Source: Solibacillus silvestris
GTDB lineage: Bacteria > Bacillota > Bacilli > Bacillales_A > Planococcaceae
NCBI GenBank assembly: GCA_001586195.1
Contig: CP014609.1
Location: forward strand, 2,020,001 to 2,084,000
Reading direction: 5' to 3'
Length of the DNA stretch: 64,000 nt
Below the pieces are notes generated by a model. It was given only the letters and a program-made list of their open reading frames with translations, did no database searches and had not been told where the DNA came from. The translations under genes and the position numbers were made by a program. Position 1 is the stretch's first letter. Each line of letters begins with the position of its first letter. Below, piece after piece: positions 8,629-16,464 of this stretch.

Positions 8629-8856
8629 TTATGCTTTTTGAATGTAGAAGTACAGGACGCCTGCTTCTTCTTTTTGTTCTACGATAGTGTGGCCGCCTGC
8701 ACCTGCCCATGCCTTGAAGTCATTTAATGCGCCTTTATCTGTTACTAAAACTTCTAGTACTTCACCAGAGTTTATTTTATCAATTGCCTTTTTCGTTTTT
8801 ACGATTGGCATTGGACATGCTAAGCCTTTTGCATCTAATGTTTGTGTAATATTCAT
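8629..8856 (-). CDS. yrkI: TusA-like sulfur carrier (YrkI-like)
   Basis: This is a 75-residue sulfurtransferase carrier. It carries the conserved LDAKGLACPMPIVKTKKA motif with the persulfide-bearing Cys at residue 14 and the CPMP signature. The start at 8856 (MNITQT) follows AGAGGAA; the open frame extends upstream but lacks a ribosome site. In this operon it would pass persulfide sulfur between rhodaneses, DsrE-like proteins and the dioxygenase. It resembles the N-terminal half of the fusion protein at 10550-11110, so the operon holds two TusA copies. Confidence 0.88.
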   Translation of the reverse strand: MNITQTLDAKGLACPMPIVKTKKAIDKINSGEVLEVLVTDKGALNDFKAWAGAGGHTIVEQKEEAGVLYFYIQKA

Positions 8857-8907
8857 TTGAAATTCCTCTATTCTTAAATTTGTTTGTTGTAAGCAATCTA
8901 TAAGTTT

Positions 8908-8949
8908 ACCGTGTAACACGGTTGCGTGCCTCTTGAGCGTGAGGCATGC
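8908..8949. other. Two hairpins between the dioxygenase and tusA genes
   Basis: ACCGTGTAACACGGT (8908-8922) is a perfect palindrome. GCGTGCCTC (8924-8932) pairs with GAGGCATGC (8941-8949) with one mismatch. They lie in the 123-bp gap between the two genes, with no U-tract, so mRNA processing or stability signals are more likely than termination. Confidence 0.45.
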
Positions 8950-8979
8950 ATTGGTGTAACATCTCATTGCTAAACTAAA

Positions 8980-10107
8980 TTAGCGTACTGCGCAACGGTT
9001 TGGACCGATTTCCATTTCTGTTTGTTCGTCGTTATCAGGTGTAATTTTCCCCATGTTAACGTGGCGAATTTCTTGGTATGCATTCGGTTGTGGTGGTAAG
9101 TTATCTGTTACCATTGAGCGGAATACTTCTTCGTCTTCCACGTTTAAACCGTGGTTTTCAGCGAATAAGTCGCCTAAACGTTTTGCCACTGTGCCGTCTT
9201 CGTTTAGCTCGTCAATGATCATAAAGTGAGCCGGTAATACGATTAAGTCTTCTGCTAATGTGCGGTAGCGAGAGTATAATGTTTCGCGTAAGTCACCAAC
9301 CCAGTCTTCAGCAAGTCCAGCTAAGTCTGGACGACCGATTGAATCGATGAACAGGATGTCACCTGTTAATAAATATTTACCATCGATGACAAATGATGTT
9401 GAACCAATTGTGTGACCAGGTGAATAAAGTGCGCCTACTTCGATTTCAGAAGCACCTAATTGTACTTTTAAACCGTCTTCAAGTGGTGCGTAGTCAAATA
9501 CCACTTCTTCTGCATCTTTCGGTGGTAAGTAGTATGTTGCACCTGTAGCAGCAGCGATGTGACGACCACCAGAAATGTGGTCAGCGTGCAAGTGTGTATC
9601 GAAAACGTGTTTAATCTCAACACCTTTATCTTCAGCGAACTTTGTGAATACATCTGTGAAGCGTACTGCGTCGATGATCGCTGCTTCGCCTTCAGAAATG
9701 GCCATGTAAGAAAGACAGCCTTTACCTAAACGTACGAATTGGTATAACTCTCCGCCGTTTGTAAGATCGCCGACTTTAATTGGCTCAAGGTACATTGACC
9801 AAGACTTCATACCGCCTTCTAAATAGCCAACTTCACGACCAGCATCAGCTAACATTTCTGCTACCATGATAGAAGAGCCTTCTTTTGCACACACAACTAA
9901 TACGTCTTTGTCTGTTGGAATTTGTGGTAAAATTTCATCTACGCCATCCAACAGATCAAAATAAGGAATATTTAAATAATCAAATTTGTGACCTTCGATT
10001 TTCCAGTCTTTAAATGCATCTTCATTACGAACATCTAAAATAAACAACTCTTTGTTTTCAATTACTTTGCGCGCAACTTGTGCGGCTGTCCATGCTGTTA
10101 CTGTCAT
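8980..10107 (-). CDS. yrkH: Rhodanese-metallo-beta-lactamase persulfide dioxygenase fusion (YrkH-like)
   Basis: This 375-residue enzyme should oxidise low-molecular-weight persulfides to sulfite. Residues 1-105 are a rhodanese domain with Cys73 in VVCAKEG. Residues ~115-330 are an ETHE1-type metallo-beta-lactamase domain with THLHADH (171-177), SPGHT (His232), the ligand Asp250 in LTGDILF, and His294. The remaining ~45 residues form a tail ending CAVR. The domain order, rhodanese first, is the reverse of S. aureus CstB as I recall it, where the lactamase domain is N-terminal. The ribosome site GGGGG overlaps a CstR-like operator immediately upstream. It is the key catabolic enzyme of the operon. 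Confidence 0.88.
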   Translation of the reverse strand: MTVTAWTAAQVARKVIENKELFILDVRNEDAFKDWKIEGHKFDYLNIPYFDLLDGVDEILPQIPTDKDVLVVCAKEGSSIMVAEMLADAGREVGYLEGGMKSWSMYLEPIKVGDLTNGGELYQFVRLGKGCLSYMAISEGEAAIIDAVRFTDVFTKFAEDKGVEIKHVFDTHLHADHISGGRHIAAATGATYYLPPKDAEEVVFDYAPLEDGLKVQLGASEIEVGALYSPGHTIGSTSFVIDGKYLLTGDILFIDSIGRPDLAGLAEDWVGDLRETLYSRYRTLAEDLIVLPAHFMIIDELNEDGTVAKRLGDLFAENHGLNVEDEEVFRSMVTDNLPPQPNAYQEIRHVNMGKITPDNDEQTEMEIGPNRCAVR

Positions 10108-10112
10108 TTAAA

Positions 10113-10128
10113 TTACCCCCATCGGTAT
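10113..10128 (-). promoter_or_regulatory. CstR-like operator at the dioxygenase gene
   Basis: The minus-strand sequence ATACCG-ATGG-GGGTAA fits ATACCC-N4-GGGTAT with two mismatches. It overlaps the ribosome site of the dioxygenase gene, so part of the match could reflect the G-rich Shine-Dalgarno sequence. Confidence 0.45.
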
Positions 10129-10152
10129 ATTTTAGTTTAAAATTTTTTCTTG

Positions 10153-10548
10153 TTAAAACGTTAATGTTGGTGCAGCATCCTTCGCAAAATCCAGGAATGT
10201 AACGGCGCCACCTACTTCAATACCATCAACGAAATCTGTTTTTGTCAAACCCATCACGTCCATCGTCATTTGGCAGGCGATGAATTTCACTCCTAAATCC
10301 TGTGCCATTTCCACTAATTGCGGGATTGCCGGTACATTTGCGTTAGCAAAGCCTTCCGCAAAGTGTTCTTTGCCAGCAGGCATTTCAAGTGCATTCATCC
10401 CTTGTTTATGAATTAAATTTAGACCTTCAAATGTGAAAAAGATGGCTACTTCTTTTTCAGAAGCTGCTGCTGCCGTTGCAATATTAAATACTTTATAAGC
10501 ATCGAAAAGCCCACCGTTTGCTGCAATAATTGCTACTTTGTTTGTCAT
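10153..10548 (-). CDS. DsrE-family sulfur-transfer protein
   Basis: This 131-residue DsrE/DsrF/DsrH-fold protein has an N-terminal KVAIIAANGGLFDAYKVF nucleotide-binding-like loop, a conserved IFFTFEGLN strand, and one key Cys at ~92 in FIACQMTMDVMGL, the usual site of persulfide loading in this family. It likely shuttles sulfur between TusA/rhodanese and the dioxygenase. It is a paralogue of the gene at 11813-12289 but lacks the ~30-residue helical insert of that protein. Its ATG overlaps the TusA-rhodanese stop region (GAGTAATATG), so the two are translationally coupled. Confidence 0.87.
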   Translation of the reverse strand: MTNKVAIIAANGGLFDAYKVFNIATAAAASEKEVAIFFTFEGLNLIHKQGMNALEMPAGKEHFAEGFANANVPAIPQLVEMAQDLGVKFIACQMTMDVMGLTKTDFVDGIEVGGAVTFLDFAKDAAPTLTF

Positions 10549-10549
10549 A

Positions 10550-11110
10550 TTACTCTACCTCTTTCTTCAATTCGCCTTCATAACCTGTCATACCAGGCAA
10601 GACGTTGTATACTTTTGTAAATCCTGCTTCAGCCAATTGTTTGGCTGCCAAATCGGAGCGTGTTCCTGTACGGCAAATAACATAAATTGTTTCTTCTTTA
10701 TCAAGTTCACTCATTCGTGTTGCTAATTCGCCCATAGGAATTGATTTTGCTCCCGGGATATGGCCAAAAGCGTATTCCGCTGCTTCACGTACGTCCAAAA
10801 TCATTCCTTCTTGTTTCACGGCATCTTCATTCGAAATCGTTTGTTCAAATGATTTTTCCGCTGCATCACTGATTTCCGGATTGCACTTTCGGATATAGTG
10901 ATAAAACACACCATTTACTTCATTTGAGCCGATATATTGATGACCGACCGTTTTCGACCATGCAGCTAAATCCGCCACCGAGCCTTTGTCTGTCGCCTGA
11001 ATTTCAAGCACTTGTCCTTCTGGCACATCATTCATCGCTTTTTTTGTTCTGACAATCGGCATTGGACAAGCTAAACCTTTTGCATCAAGTTGTACGTCTG
11101 ATTTAATCAT
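10550..11110 (-). CDS. yrkF: TusA-rhodanese fusion sulfurtransferase (YrkF-like)
   Basis: This 186-residue two-domain protein has TusA in residues 1-75 with Cys15 in KGLACPMPIV, and rhodanese in ~85-186 with active-site loop ICRTGTRS (Cys146). It matches B. subtilis YrkF in length and order. It would take sulfane sulfur on one domain and relay it to the other, feeding the DsrE and dioxygenase steps. An extra Cys (residue 76, IRKCN) lies in the linker. AGGAGG is 6 bases before the ATG, and a degenerate CstR-like site overlaps this leader. Confidence 0.9.
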   Translation of the reverse strand: MIKSDVQLDAKGLACPMPIVRTKKAMNDVPEGQVLEIQATDKGSVADLAAWSKTVGHQYIGSNEVNGVFYHYIRKCNPEISDAAEKSFEQTISNEDAVKQEGMILDVREAAEYAFGHIPGAKSIPMGELATRMSELDKEETIYVICRTGTRSDLAAKQLAEAGFTKVYNVLPGMTGYEGELKKEVE

Positions 11111-11113
11111 CGT

Positions 11114-11129
11114 TATCCTCCTAAGGTAT
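11114..11129 (-). promoter_or_regulatory. Degenerate CstR-like operator upstream of yrkF
   Basis: The minus strand reads ATACCT-TAGG-AGGATA. The left half matches the operator and the right half coincides with the AGGAGG ribosome site, so this is the weakest of the internal sites. Confidence 0.3.
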
Positions 11130-11150
11130 AATCCTATTTAAATTTTTTAC

Positions 11151-11447
11151 TTACTTAACTTCACCATTCCATTCAAGCATACCGCCTGTCATATTCGTCA
11201 CGTCAAACCCTTGTGATTCCAAAAAGGCTGTTGCCTGACCGCTGCGGCCGCCTGAACGGCAAACCATAATGTATGGTGTTTTCTTATCCAATTCGTGCAT
11301 ACGGAATTCCAGTAATCCTAATGGAATATGGGTAATCCCCGGAATATGACCTGCTTCTACTTCCGATACTTCACGAACATCGATTAAATGAACCGCTTCA
11401 CCTGCTTCTAATTTTGCTTGTACTTGTTCTGGTAAAATTGTTTTCAT
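11151..11447 (-). CDS. Single-domain rhodanese sulfurtransferase
   Basis: This 98-residue rhodanese has HLIDVREVSEVEAGHIPG, IPLGLLEFRM and the active-site loop VCRSGGRS with Cys63. It is predicted to be cytosolic, since no hydrophobic leader is present. It transfers sulfane sulfur from persulfide donors. The start at 11447 is set by AAGGAGG in front of it; an in-frame extension to 11471 contains that ribosome site and overlaps the upstream gene. It is one of four rhodanese domains in the operon. Confidence 0.88.
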   Translation of the reverse strand: MKTILPEQVQAKLEAGEAVHLIDVREVSEVEAGHIPGITHIPLGLLEFRMHELDKKTPYIMVCRSGGRSGQATAFLESQGFDVTNMTGGMLEWNGEVK

Positions 11448-11460
11448 TCTTTCTTCCTCC

Positions 11461-11802
11461 TTAATAGGCACTCATGCCGCCACGTATATTCGTGACACGG
11501 CTATAGCCTAATTTTTTCAGTTGATTACATGCTTGTTTGGAACGCATGCCGCTTTGGCAAATGACCACAATTTCCTTATCCTTTGGCAGTTTTGAAAAAT
11601 CAGAGCCAAGTGGGATATTTTTAAATTGCTTCACATTGCGCGCTTTATACTCAGCAGGTGTGCGTACATCAATAAACAATTTGTCTTTGTCATTGATCAT
11701 TCTTTTGAGTTCTGTCGTCGAAATCGTGTTGACGCCTTTTGTCGGCTTCATGCGCCAGGCTAAAAATGCCACGATCACGGCGATTACTAGTATTGTTTCC
11801 AT
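11461..11802 (-). CDS. Membrane-anchored rhodanese
   Basis: This 113-residue protein has an N-terminal transmembrane segment (residues 2-16, ETILVIAVIVAFLAW) followed by a rhodanese domain: KLFIDVRTPAEY, and the active-site loop ICQSGMRS with Cys82. The anchor would place the domain on the cytoplasmic face, where it may receive sulfur near the quinone-linked sulfide oxidation step; that is an inference, and no SQR gene is in this window. It lies 10 bases after the YrkE-like gene, within the operon. Confidence 0.85.
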   Translation of the reverse strand: METILVIAVIVAFLAWRMKPTKGVNTISTTELKRMINDKDKLFIDVRTPAEYKARNVKQFKNIPLGSDFSKLPKDKEIVVICQSGMRSKQACNQLKKLGYSRVTNIRGGMSAY

Positions 11803-11812
11803 ATGTCACCTC

Positions 11813-12289
11813 TTATATGAATAGGTTGACGTTTCCGTCTTCAGCATCCGCTAAATAGGCCGCTACTCCGGCGTATTCGATGCCATCAAGCAATTCTTCT
11901 TTTTGAAGTCCCAATAAATCCATCGTCATCGTACATGTCACAAGTTTTATGTCTTGTTCCTGTGCCATTTCAACGAGTTGTGTTAACGTTAATGCGTTAT
12001 GCTTATTCATTACATGCTTGATCATTTTTGGTCCCATGCCAAGCATTTGCATTTTTGATAAGCCAAGTTTTTCTGCTCCGCGCGGCATCATTTTGGCGAA
12101 CATTTTTTCCAGGAACCCTTTCTTAACAGTTACCGGTTCTTGTTTTCGTAATGCATTGATACCCCAAAAGGTATGAAAAATTGTTACCTCATGATCATAT
12201 GCAGCCGCACCGTTTGCAATAATGTAAGCAGCCATTGCCTTGTCGTAATCACCGCTGAATAATACGATTGTTGTTCTTTTCTTTTCCAA
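11813..12289 (-). CDS. yrkE: DsrE/DsrF/DrsH-like sulfur-transfer protein (YrkE-like)
   Basis: This is a 158-residue DsrE-fold protein, close to the length of B. subtilis YrkE. It has TTIVLFSGDYDKAMAAYI, IFHTFWGINALR, a Met/Lys-rich helical insert (~55-95) and the conserved Cys in VTCTMTMDLLGL. I moved the start to the TTG at 12289, which has GGGGGA 7 bases upstream; the longer frame to 12328 runs through the operator and has no ribosome site. It is the second gene of the operon after cstR and probably accepts sulfur from rhodaneses. The paralogue is at 10153-10548. Confidence 0.85.
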   Translation of the reverse strand: MEKKRTTIVLFSGDYDKAMAAYIIANGAAAYDHEVTIFHTFWGINALRKQEPVTVKKGFLEKMFAKMMPRGAEKLGLSKMQMLGMGPKMIKHVMNKHNALTLTQLVEMAQEQDIKLVTCTMTMDLLGLQKEELLDGIEYAGVAAYLADAEDGNVNLFI

Positions 12290-12300
12290 CGAAAGTCCCC

Positions 12301-12316
12301 CTACCCCTATAGGTAT
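12301..12316 (-). promoter_or_regulatory. CstR-like operator between cstR and yrkE
   Basis: The minus strand reads ATACCT-ATAG-GGGTAG, two mismatches from ATACCC-N4-GGGTAT. It lies in the short cstR-yrkE gap just before the yrkE ribosome site. It might govern an internal promoter, though I see no clear -35/-10 pair. Confidence 0.5.
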
Positions 12317-12340
12317 AATGTATTTCAAAAATAAAAAGTC

Positions 12341-12601
12341 TTAGCGACTTTTTACTAGTAAATCTACTGCCTGTTTGACCATGGCATTTTTATCCATCGT
12401 TTCGGCATCTTCCTTTGAAAGACACTCCACTAAATTATCCGTTACGATGACACCGATTGTACGGTCAACAGCAGAACGGACAGCACTAAGTTGTGTGATA
12501 ACATCTTTGCAGTCCTTTTCTTCTTCCATCATCCGTAATATGCCGCGTAACTGACCTTCGACTTTTTTCATTCGTGCCAATACTTTTGGATCATACTGCA
12601 T
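12341..12601 (-). CDS. cstR: CstR-type persulfide-sensing repressor (CsoR family)
   Basis: This 86-residue all-helical CsoR/FrmR-family repressor (YrkD-like) has YDPKVLARMKKVEGQLRGI as the family signature. Cys31 (KDCKD) and Cys60 (VECLS) fall exactly at the two positions used by S. aureus CstR for di- to tetrasulfide crosslinks. The position that carries the Cu-ligand His in CsoR is Asn56 here, so persulfide sensing is far more likely than copper sensing. GAGGTG precedes the ATG. It is the first gene of the operon and should autoregulate through the two operators upstream. Confidence 0.9.
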   Translation of the reverse strand: MQYDPKVLARMKKVEGQLRGILRMMEEEKDCKDVITQLSAVRSAVDRTIGVIVTDNLVECLSKEDAETMDKNAMVKQAVDLLVKSR

Positions 12602-12635
12602 TTTCTCACCTCATTTGGAATGATTTATTAACCAA

Positions 12636-12664
12636 ACTATACTACCCCTCAGGGTATATGTCAA
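12636..12664 (-). promoter_or_regulatory. Proximal sigma-A promoter with CstR operator in the spacer
   Basis: TTGACA (12659-12664) and TATAGT (12636-12641) are separated by 17 bases. The spacer (12642-12658) contains ATACCC-TGAG-GGGTAG, a CstR-type palindrome with one substitution. Binding there would block RNA polymerase directly. The -10 lies 35 bases before the cstR start codon. Confidence 0.85.
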
Positions 12665-12716
12665 ATATTTAATTTTCTAGTAGTGTTGAGAATAGAAAAG
12701 CTTTCTCTCACTTTTT

Positions 12717-12744
12717 ATTATACCCTCGTAGGTATAAATGTCAA
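12717..12744 (-). promoter_or_regulatory. Distal sigma-A promoter with CstR operator
   Basis: TTGACA (12739-12744), a 16-base spacer and TATAAT (12717-12722) form a near-consensus promoter. The operator ATACCT-ACGA-GGGTAT (12720-12735) fills the spacer and overlaps the -10. It is a second, tandem start for the cstR operon, 80 bp upstream of the first. Confidence 0.8.
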
Positions 12745-12776
12745 CAAAAAGAAACTCGCACTTTTGTGCAAGTTTC
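12744..12776 (-). terminator. Terminator of the cupin gene
   Basis: GAAACTCGCAC (12751-12761) and GTGCAAGTTTC (12766-12776) form an 11-bp stem with one G:U pair. On the minus strand it is followed by TTTTTG. It insulates the cupin gene from the cstR promoters directly downstream. Confidence 0.8.
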
Positions 12777-12788
12777 CAAAACTAGTGC

Positions 12789-13172
12789 TCATGTCTTTCC
12801 GCATTGTTTTATTGGATGCACTGTTCCAAATGGAAAATTTGGTGGTGCATAGATGGAATATAACTTTAACGGAATATTTCCGGTATTGATTAAGTTATGC
12901 CATGTGCCAGCAGGGATGATGATGGCGCTATCATCAAAAACGATCCATTGCAAATTTAAATTATCTATACTTTTACCCATTTGAACAATTCCTTGACCTT
13001 GTTCAATCCGTAGAAACTGGTCGACATTCGGATGCATCTCCAACCCAAGTTTTTCACCTGGATGAAAACTTATGACAGTCAATTGCAGATGATTCCTGGT
13101 CCGTAAAACGGTCCGGAACGTACTATCGCTCTGTCGCTCCATGAATAATAATGACAAATGGGTTTTTGCCAT
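12789..13172 (-). CDS. Cupin-domain protein
   Basis: This 127-residue single-domain cupin has both conserved motifs: HPGEKLGLEMHPNVDQFLRI (motif 1, metal His and Gln/Asp region) and IIIPAGTWHNLINTG (motif 2, PAGxxH then N). It probably binds one divalent metal; the reaction or ligand is unknown. Start choice is uncertain because no good ribosome site precedes the ATG at 13172 or the internal ATG at 13142. It is monocistronic, ended by a clear hairpin. Small cupins of this type are common in Bacillales and often annotated as hypothetical dioxygenases. Confidence 0.8.
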   Translation of the reverse strand: MAKTHLSLLFMERQSDSTFRTVLRTRNHLQLTVISFHPGEKLGLEMHPNVDQFLRIEQGQGIVQMGKSIDNLNLQWIVFDDSAIIIPAGTWHNLINTGNIPLKLYSIYAPPNFPFGTVHPIKQCGKT

Positions 13173-13454
13173 AGTCCGTTATATCATTCATGCTGTTACC
13201 AAAATCCCACTATATATTGGGCATAAAATTCATGTTGATTTCATCCCTTAGCTTACAATGTATTCCATATAAATAGATTATGAAAAACTTACAGTTAACG
13301 TTCACTTTCTTTTAAGTTAATTTCATTTATTCCTTTAATAAAGGCGCATTTTTTTCGATTATTATACATTCCACAACAATCATCGATAAAACTATCGTTA
13401 ACCATGTAATCTCTTCTCCCAACAAGAAAACAGAGGGATAAATTAGTTTCTATG

Positions 13455-14777
13455 TCATGAAAGAACTTTATAAACAGCACGCTGATGCGAGAACGTTTTA
13501 AAACCATGAATTCCATGGAAATTGCCGCTTCCCGAGTTATTGACACCGCCAAATGGTAAATGAAGATGCGTATTGTGCATAAATATTCCGTTGACCGTCA
13601 CTCCGCCAGAAGACGTAGTACGGAGCACCTGCTGTTGGAAATGCTCATCCTCACTATAGATATATAGCGCTAAAGGCTTTGGATTCTGCTGGATATGGCG
13701 AATCGCTTCTGACACATCCTTATACGTTTTTACAAATGTGAGCGGTCCGAAGATTTCCTCATCCGCAATCCGCATGTCGGGTATAATATTTCCTAATAAA
13801 GTCGGCTCGATTAAACGATTTTCATCATCAAATATCCCTCCGCTTAATACGGTTGCTCCTTTTTCCATTGCATCCTCGAATAACCCCTTAATCCGATAAT
13901 AGTGTGCATCATTAACAATTTGAGTGCGCTCCGTTGTGCGTAATTTACCTTCATCATAGAGCATACCTAGCGTCATTTGCTGAAAAGCCCGTGCAAAACC
14001 TGTTAAATCGTCTTCATGAACAAATAAGTAATCTGGTGAAATACAAAACTGTCCAGCCATCATTACCTTTCCGAAAACGATTGTTTGCGCCGCTTTGAAA
14101 GGATTATACCCTTTATCGATAATAACCGGCGATTTACCGCCAAGCTCAAGCGTTACAGTTGCCAGATGCTCGGCCGCTTCACGCATGACTATTTTGCCGA
14201 CACGGGGACTGCCCGTAAAGAAGAAATGATCAAACGGCAGCTTCAGTAATTGCTCGGAAACATCGGCTTCCCCCTGAACGAACGCGACCTCCTGCTCATC
14301 AAATACCGATTCAATTATATCTTCCAGTATCTGATTATAGGCAGGATTAAACTCGCTTGGTTTAATTAATACACAGTTACCTGCAGCCAATGCATCCAAT
14401 AATGGATGAATTGTTACAGACATCGGAGAATTCCAAGTCCCGAAAATGCAAACACAGCCACGTGATTCATATAAAATATAGGCTTCTCCATCTTGAGTAT
14501 TTTCAACCCGATCAGGTTGCATCCATTGCTCCAGATGCTGAACAGTAAAATCTATCGCCGATGTAACGGAATAAATTTGTTGCTCGGCTGTCATAGTCGT
14601 CATGGCAAAATCCCTGTTCGCGGCCTCTACCAAATCCTGTGTACGCGTCAAAATCGCATTTTTCAAATTCAGCAGTTTTTTGATACGCTGTTGTGCTGTT
14701 GTTTGACGTGCCTGCCACTGAAAACATTTTTGCTTGTCAAAAATACTTTGTAGCTTGTTTATCGTAGAAAAACTCAT
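13455..14777 (-). CDS. Class 3-type aldehyde dehydrogenase
   Basis: This is a 440-residue NAD(P)-dependent aldehyde dehydrogenase of the ALDH3/coniferyl-aldehyde group (YwdH-like). The oxyanion Asn motif FGTWNSPM, the cofactor loop FTGSPRVGKIV, catalytic Glu in TLELGGKSP and catalytic Cys in GQFCISPDY are all present, as are EEIFGPL and PFGGVNNSGSG. The C-terminus ends soon after FKTFSHQRAVY, about ten residues shorter than many relatives that finish with a YPPY-like tail. The start at 14777 follows GGGAG. It lies 52 bp downstream of the MFS transporter gene and may be co-transcribed. It probably oxidises medium-chain or aromatic aldehydes; the substrate is not determined. Confidence 0.88.
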   Translation of the reverse strand: MSFSTINKLQSIFDKQKCFQWQARQTTAQQRIKKLLNLKNAILTRTQDLVEAANRDFAMTTMTAEQQIYSVTSAIDFTVQHLEQWMQPDRVENTQDGEAYILYESRGCVCIFGTWNSPMSVTIHPLLDALAAGNCVLIKPSEFNPAYNQILEDIIESVFDEQEVAFVQGEADVSEQLLKLPFDHFFFTGSPRVGKIVMREAAEHLATVTLELGGKSPVIIDKGYNPFKAAQTIVFGKVMMAGQFCISPDYLFVHEDDLTGFARAFQQMTLGMLYDEGKLRTTERTQIVNDAHYYRIKGLFEDAMEKGATVLSGGIFDDENRLIEPTLLGNIIPDMRIADEEIFGPLTFVKTYKDVSEAIRHIQQNPKPLALYIYSEDEHFQQQVLRTTSSGGVTVNGIFMHNTHLHLPFGGVNNSGSGNFHGIHGFKTFSHQRAVYKVLS

Positions 14778-14829
14778 CTTTCCCACTCCCTTTTATAAAA
14801 TTTAACTTACCTATTTCAAATCCTTTAAT

Positions 14830-16251
14830 TTAAACAAGCTGCTCTGTGACTGGTTCTTCTTCCTCTATTTTCAAATTGCGCTTTTGCAATGTGATGACAA
14901 AGATTCCAAGTGCAAGAACAACTGCGCCTAAGCATGCAAACAGTAAGTACGATAAGCCTTGACTTAAATTTGGAAGTCGTAAAAACAGTCCCAGGAAAGA
15001 TGTTGCCAATAACGACGATACTGCAACAGCTAACTGAATGACACTCATTGCAACACTAATATCTTTATCAGGTAAGTTCATTTGAATTCCTGTGTGGAAA
15101 ATTGAAATCAAAACACCGCTGGACGTTCCCCAAATTAAACAAATAATCGTTAAGGCTAATGTAGAAGCAGATGTTGTAAAGAACGTTAACGTGAAAATCA
15201 TAGAAGCAAAAATAACCATCGCAATGATTGCAACCAATTTGAAATCTTTCAATTTTACAACAAGGAATCCGCTCATTGCAGCAAATATGAAGGAAGTCGT
15301 CCCTCGAAACGTCATAAATAAGCCAGTTTCAGTTGGTGTAAAACCAAATAAATTTTGTAAGAACATCGGCAATAAAAAAATTAGCCCGGTTGCGGCAAAC
15401 ATAACGGCAAAAACACTTAACATGCAAACGACAAAAACCCGATATTTAAATAACCGTAATGGCACGACCGGATGTGCAACTTTCTTTTGGCTAGTAATAA
15501 AACCGAAAATCGACAATACAAAGACGGTTACCAACACGAACATCGGGACAGATAGCCAAGGAATTCTTGAGCCGCCAAATGTTGTAATCGCAACAAAAAC
15601 TAAAATAGCGGCACTTAAAATACTTATTCCCTTATAATCAAGTTTTGCATTTTCTGTCCTCGGAATATTCGGCATATATTTAACGACTAAATACAAGCCG
15701 ATCACTCCAATTGGAGCAATCGAATAAAATACCCAGTGCCAGGACATATACTGTACAAATATTCCACCCAATGTAGGTGCGACTATTGCTGTAATGGCAT
15801 TTAATGCCCCATAAAACCCTAAAAACTTCGCCCTGTTCGCCAAATCAAATATATCGCTGATGACGATCAGACCAACTACAGCCGCAAGTGCGCCGCCCAA
15901 GCCCTGTATCGCTCGGAAAATCATTAAATGGTAAATATTTGATACCAACAAAGGTGTTATTATTTCCGAGACTAAGATAACTAAAATACCGATAATCAAA
16001 ATTTGTCTGCGTCCATAAATATCACTCATTTTTCCCACTATTGGCGTCATTATTGCACTTACAGTCAAATTTACAGTGAATACGAGCGAGTAAAATTCGA
16101 TGCCGCCAATATCATCAATAATTTTAGGCAACGCGACTGAGAACTGGGAGGAAACCATAAGCCCCAATTCTATACACATAAAGACCCCAACCATTAATAA
16201 AACCTTTTGTTTATATGTTAGCGACTCAACAGTTTTAGACGTTTTTAACAT
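14830..16251 (-). CDS. MFS drug/solute transporter (DHA2, EmrB/QacA type)
   Basis: This 473-residue proton-linked efflux transporter has about 14 hydrophobic segments. MFS signatures visible are GKMSDIYGRRQIL (motif A loop 2-3), FRAIQGLGGALAAVVGLIV (motif B) and GFYGALNAITAIVAPTLGG (motif C of antiporters). The tail (EEEEPVTEQLV) is acidic and cytoplasmic. The ATG at 16251 was chosen after GAGGTG; the frame includes an upstream GTG inside the ribosome site. It sits just upstream of the aldehyde dehydrogenase, so the pair could expel and detoxify a common compound, but this is only positional inference. Confidence 0.85.
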   Translation of the reverse strand: MLKTSKTVESLTYKQKVLLMVGVFMCIELGLMVSSQFSVALPKIIDDIGGIEFYSLVFTVNLTVSAIMTPIVGKMSDIYGRRQILIIGILVILVSEIITPLLVSNIYHLMIFRAIQGLGGALAAVVGLIVISDIFDLANRAKFLGFYGALNAITAIVAPTLGGIFVQYMSWHWVFYSIAPIGVIGLYLVVKYMPNIPRTENAKLDYKGISILSAAILVFVAITTFGGSRIPWLSVPMFVLVTVFVLSIFGFITSQKKVAHPVVPLRLFKYRVFVVCMLSVFAVMFAATGLIFLLPMFLQNLFGFTPTETGLFMTFRGTTSFIFAAMSGFLVVKLKDFKLVAIIAMVIFASMIFTLTFFTTSASTLALTIICLIWGTSSGVLISIFHTGIQMNLPDKDISVAMSVIQLAVAVSSLLATSFLGLFLRLPNLSQGLSYLLFACLGAVVLALGIFVITLQKRNLKIEEEEPVTEQLV

Positions 16252-16398
16252 GAACAAAATCACCTCTTTGATTTTGATTATTTTGTTAGACTAAACTTTC
16301 CGCTCAATTAAACAAATAGCCCGAACTAAAACAATGTTGTGTCGTCGGATCAGACGTCTTAGCTATCGATTCGGACTAATTTTCTGAGTTTCATTAAA

Positions 16399-16454
16399 AT
16401 AGAGAGCGACTTGATTTAAATATTTCAAATATTTAAACGCAAATCACTCTCTAT
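16399..16454 (-). terminator. Terminator of the acyl-CoA operon
   Basis: ATAGAGAG.. (16399 on) pairs with ..CTCTCTAT (ending 16454). The two imperfect 27-28-base arms contain TTAAATATTT and AAATATTTAA at the apex. It is a long hairpin directly after the last gene of the seven-gene operon, without a strong U-run. Confidence 0.6.
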
Positions 16455-16464
16455 ATATCATCCT

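Noticed and set aside
13295-13405. Possible 36-codon Cys-containing frame downstream of the aldehyde dehydrogenase
   Set aside because: It starts in the gap at 13405 with GGAG about 11 bases upstream, but the spacing is long, the sequence is not recognised and no terminator follows. The 85-codon version overlaps the dehydrogenase gene in another frame.
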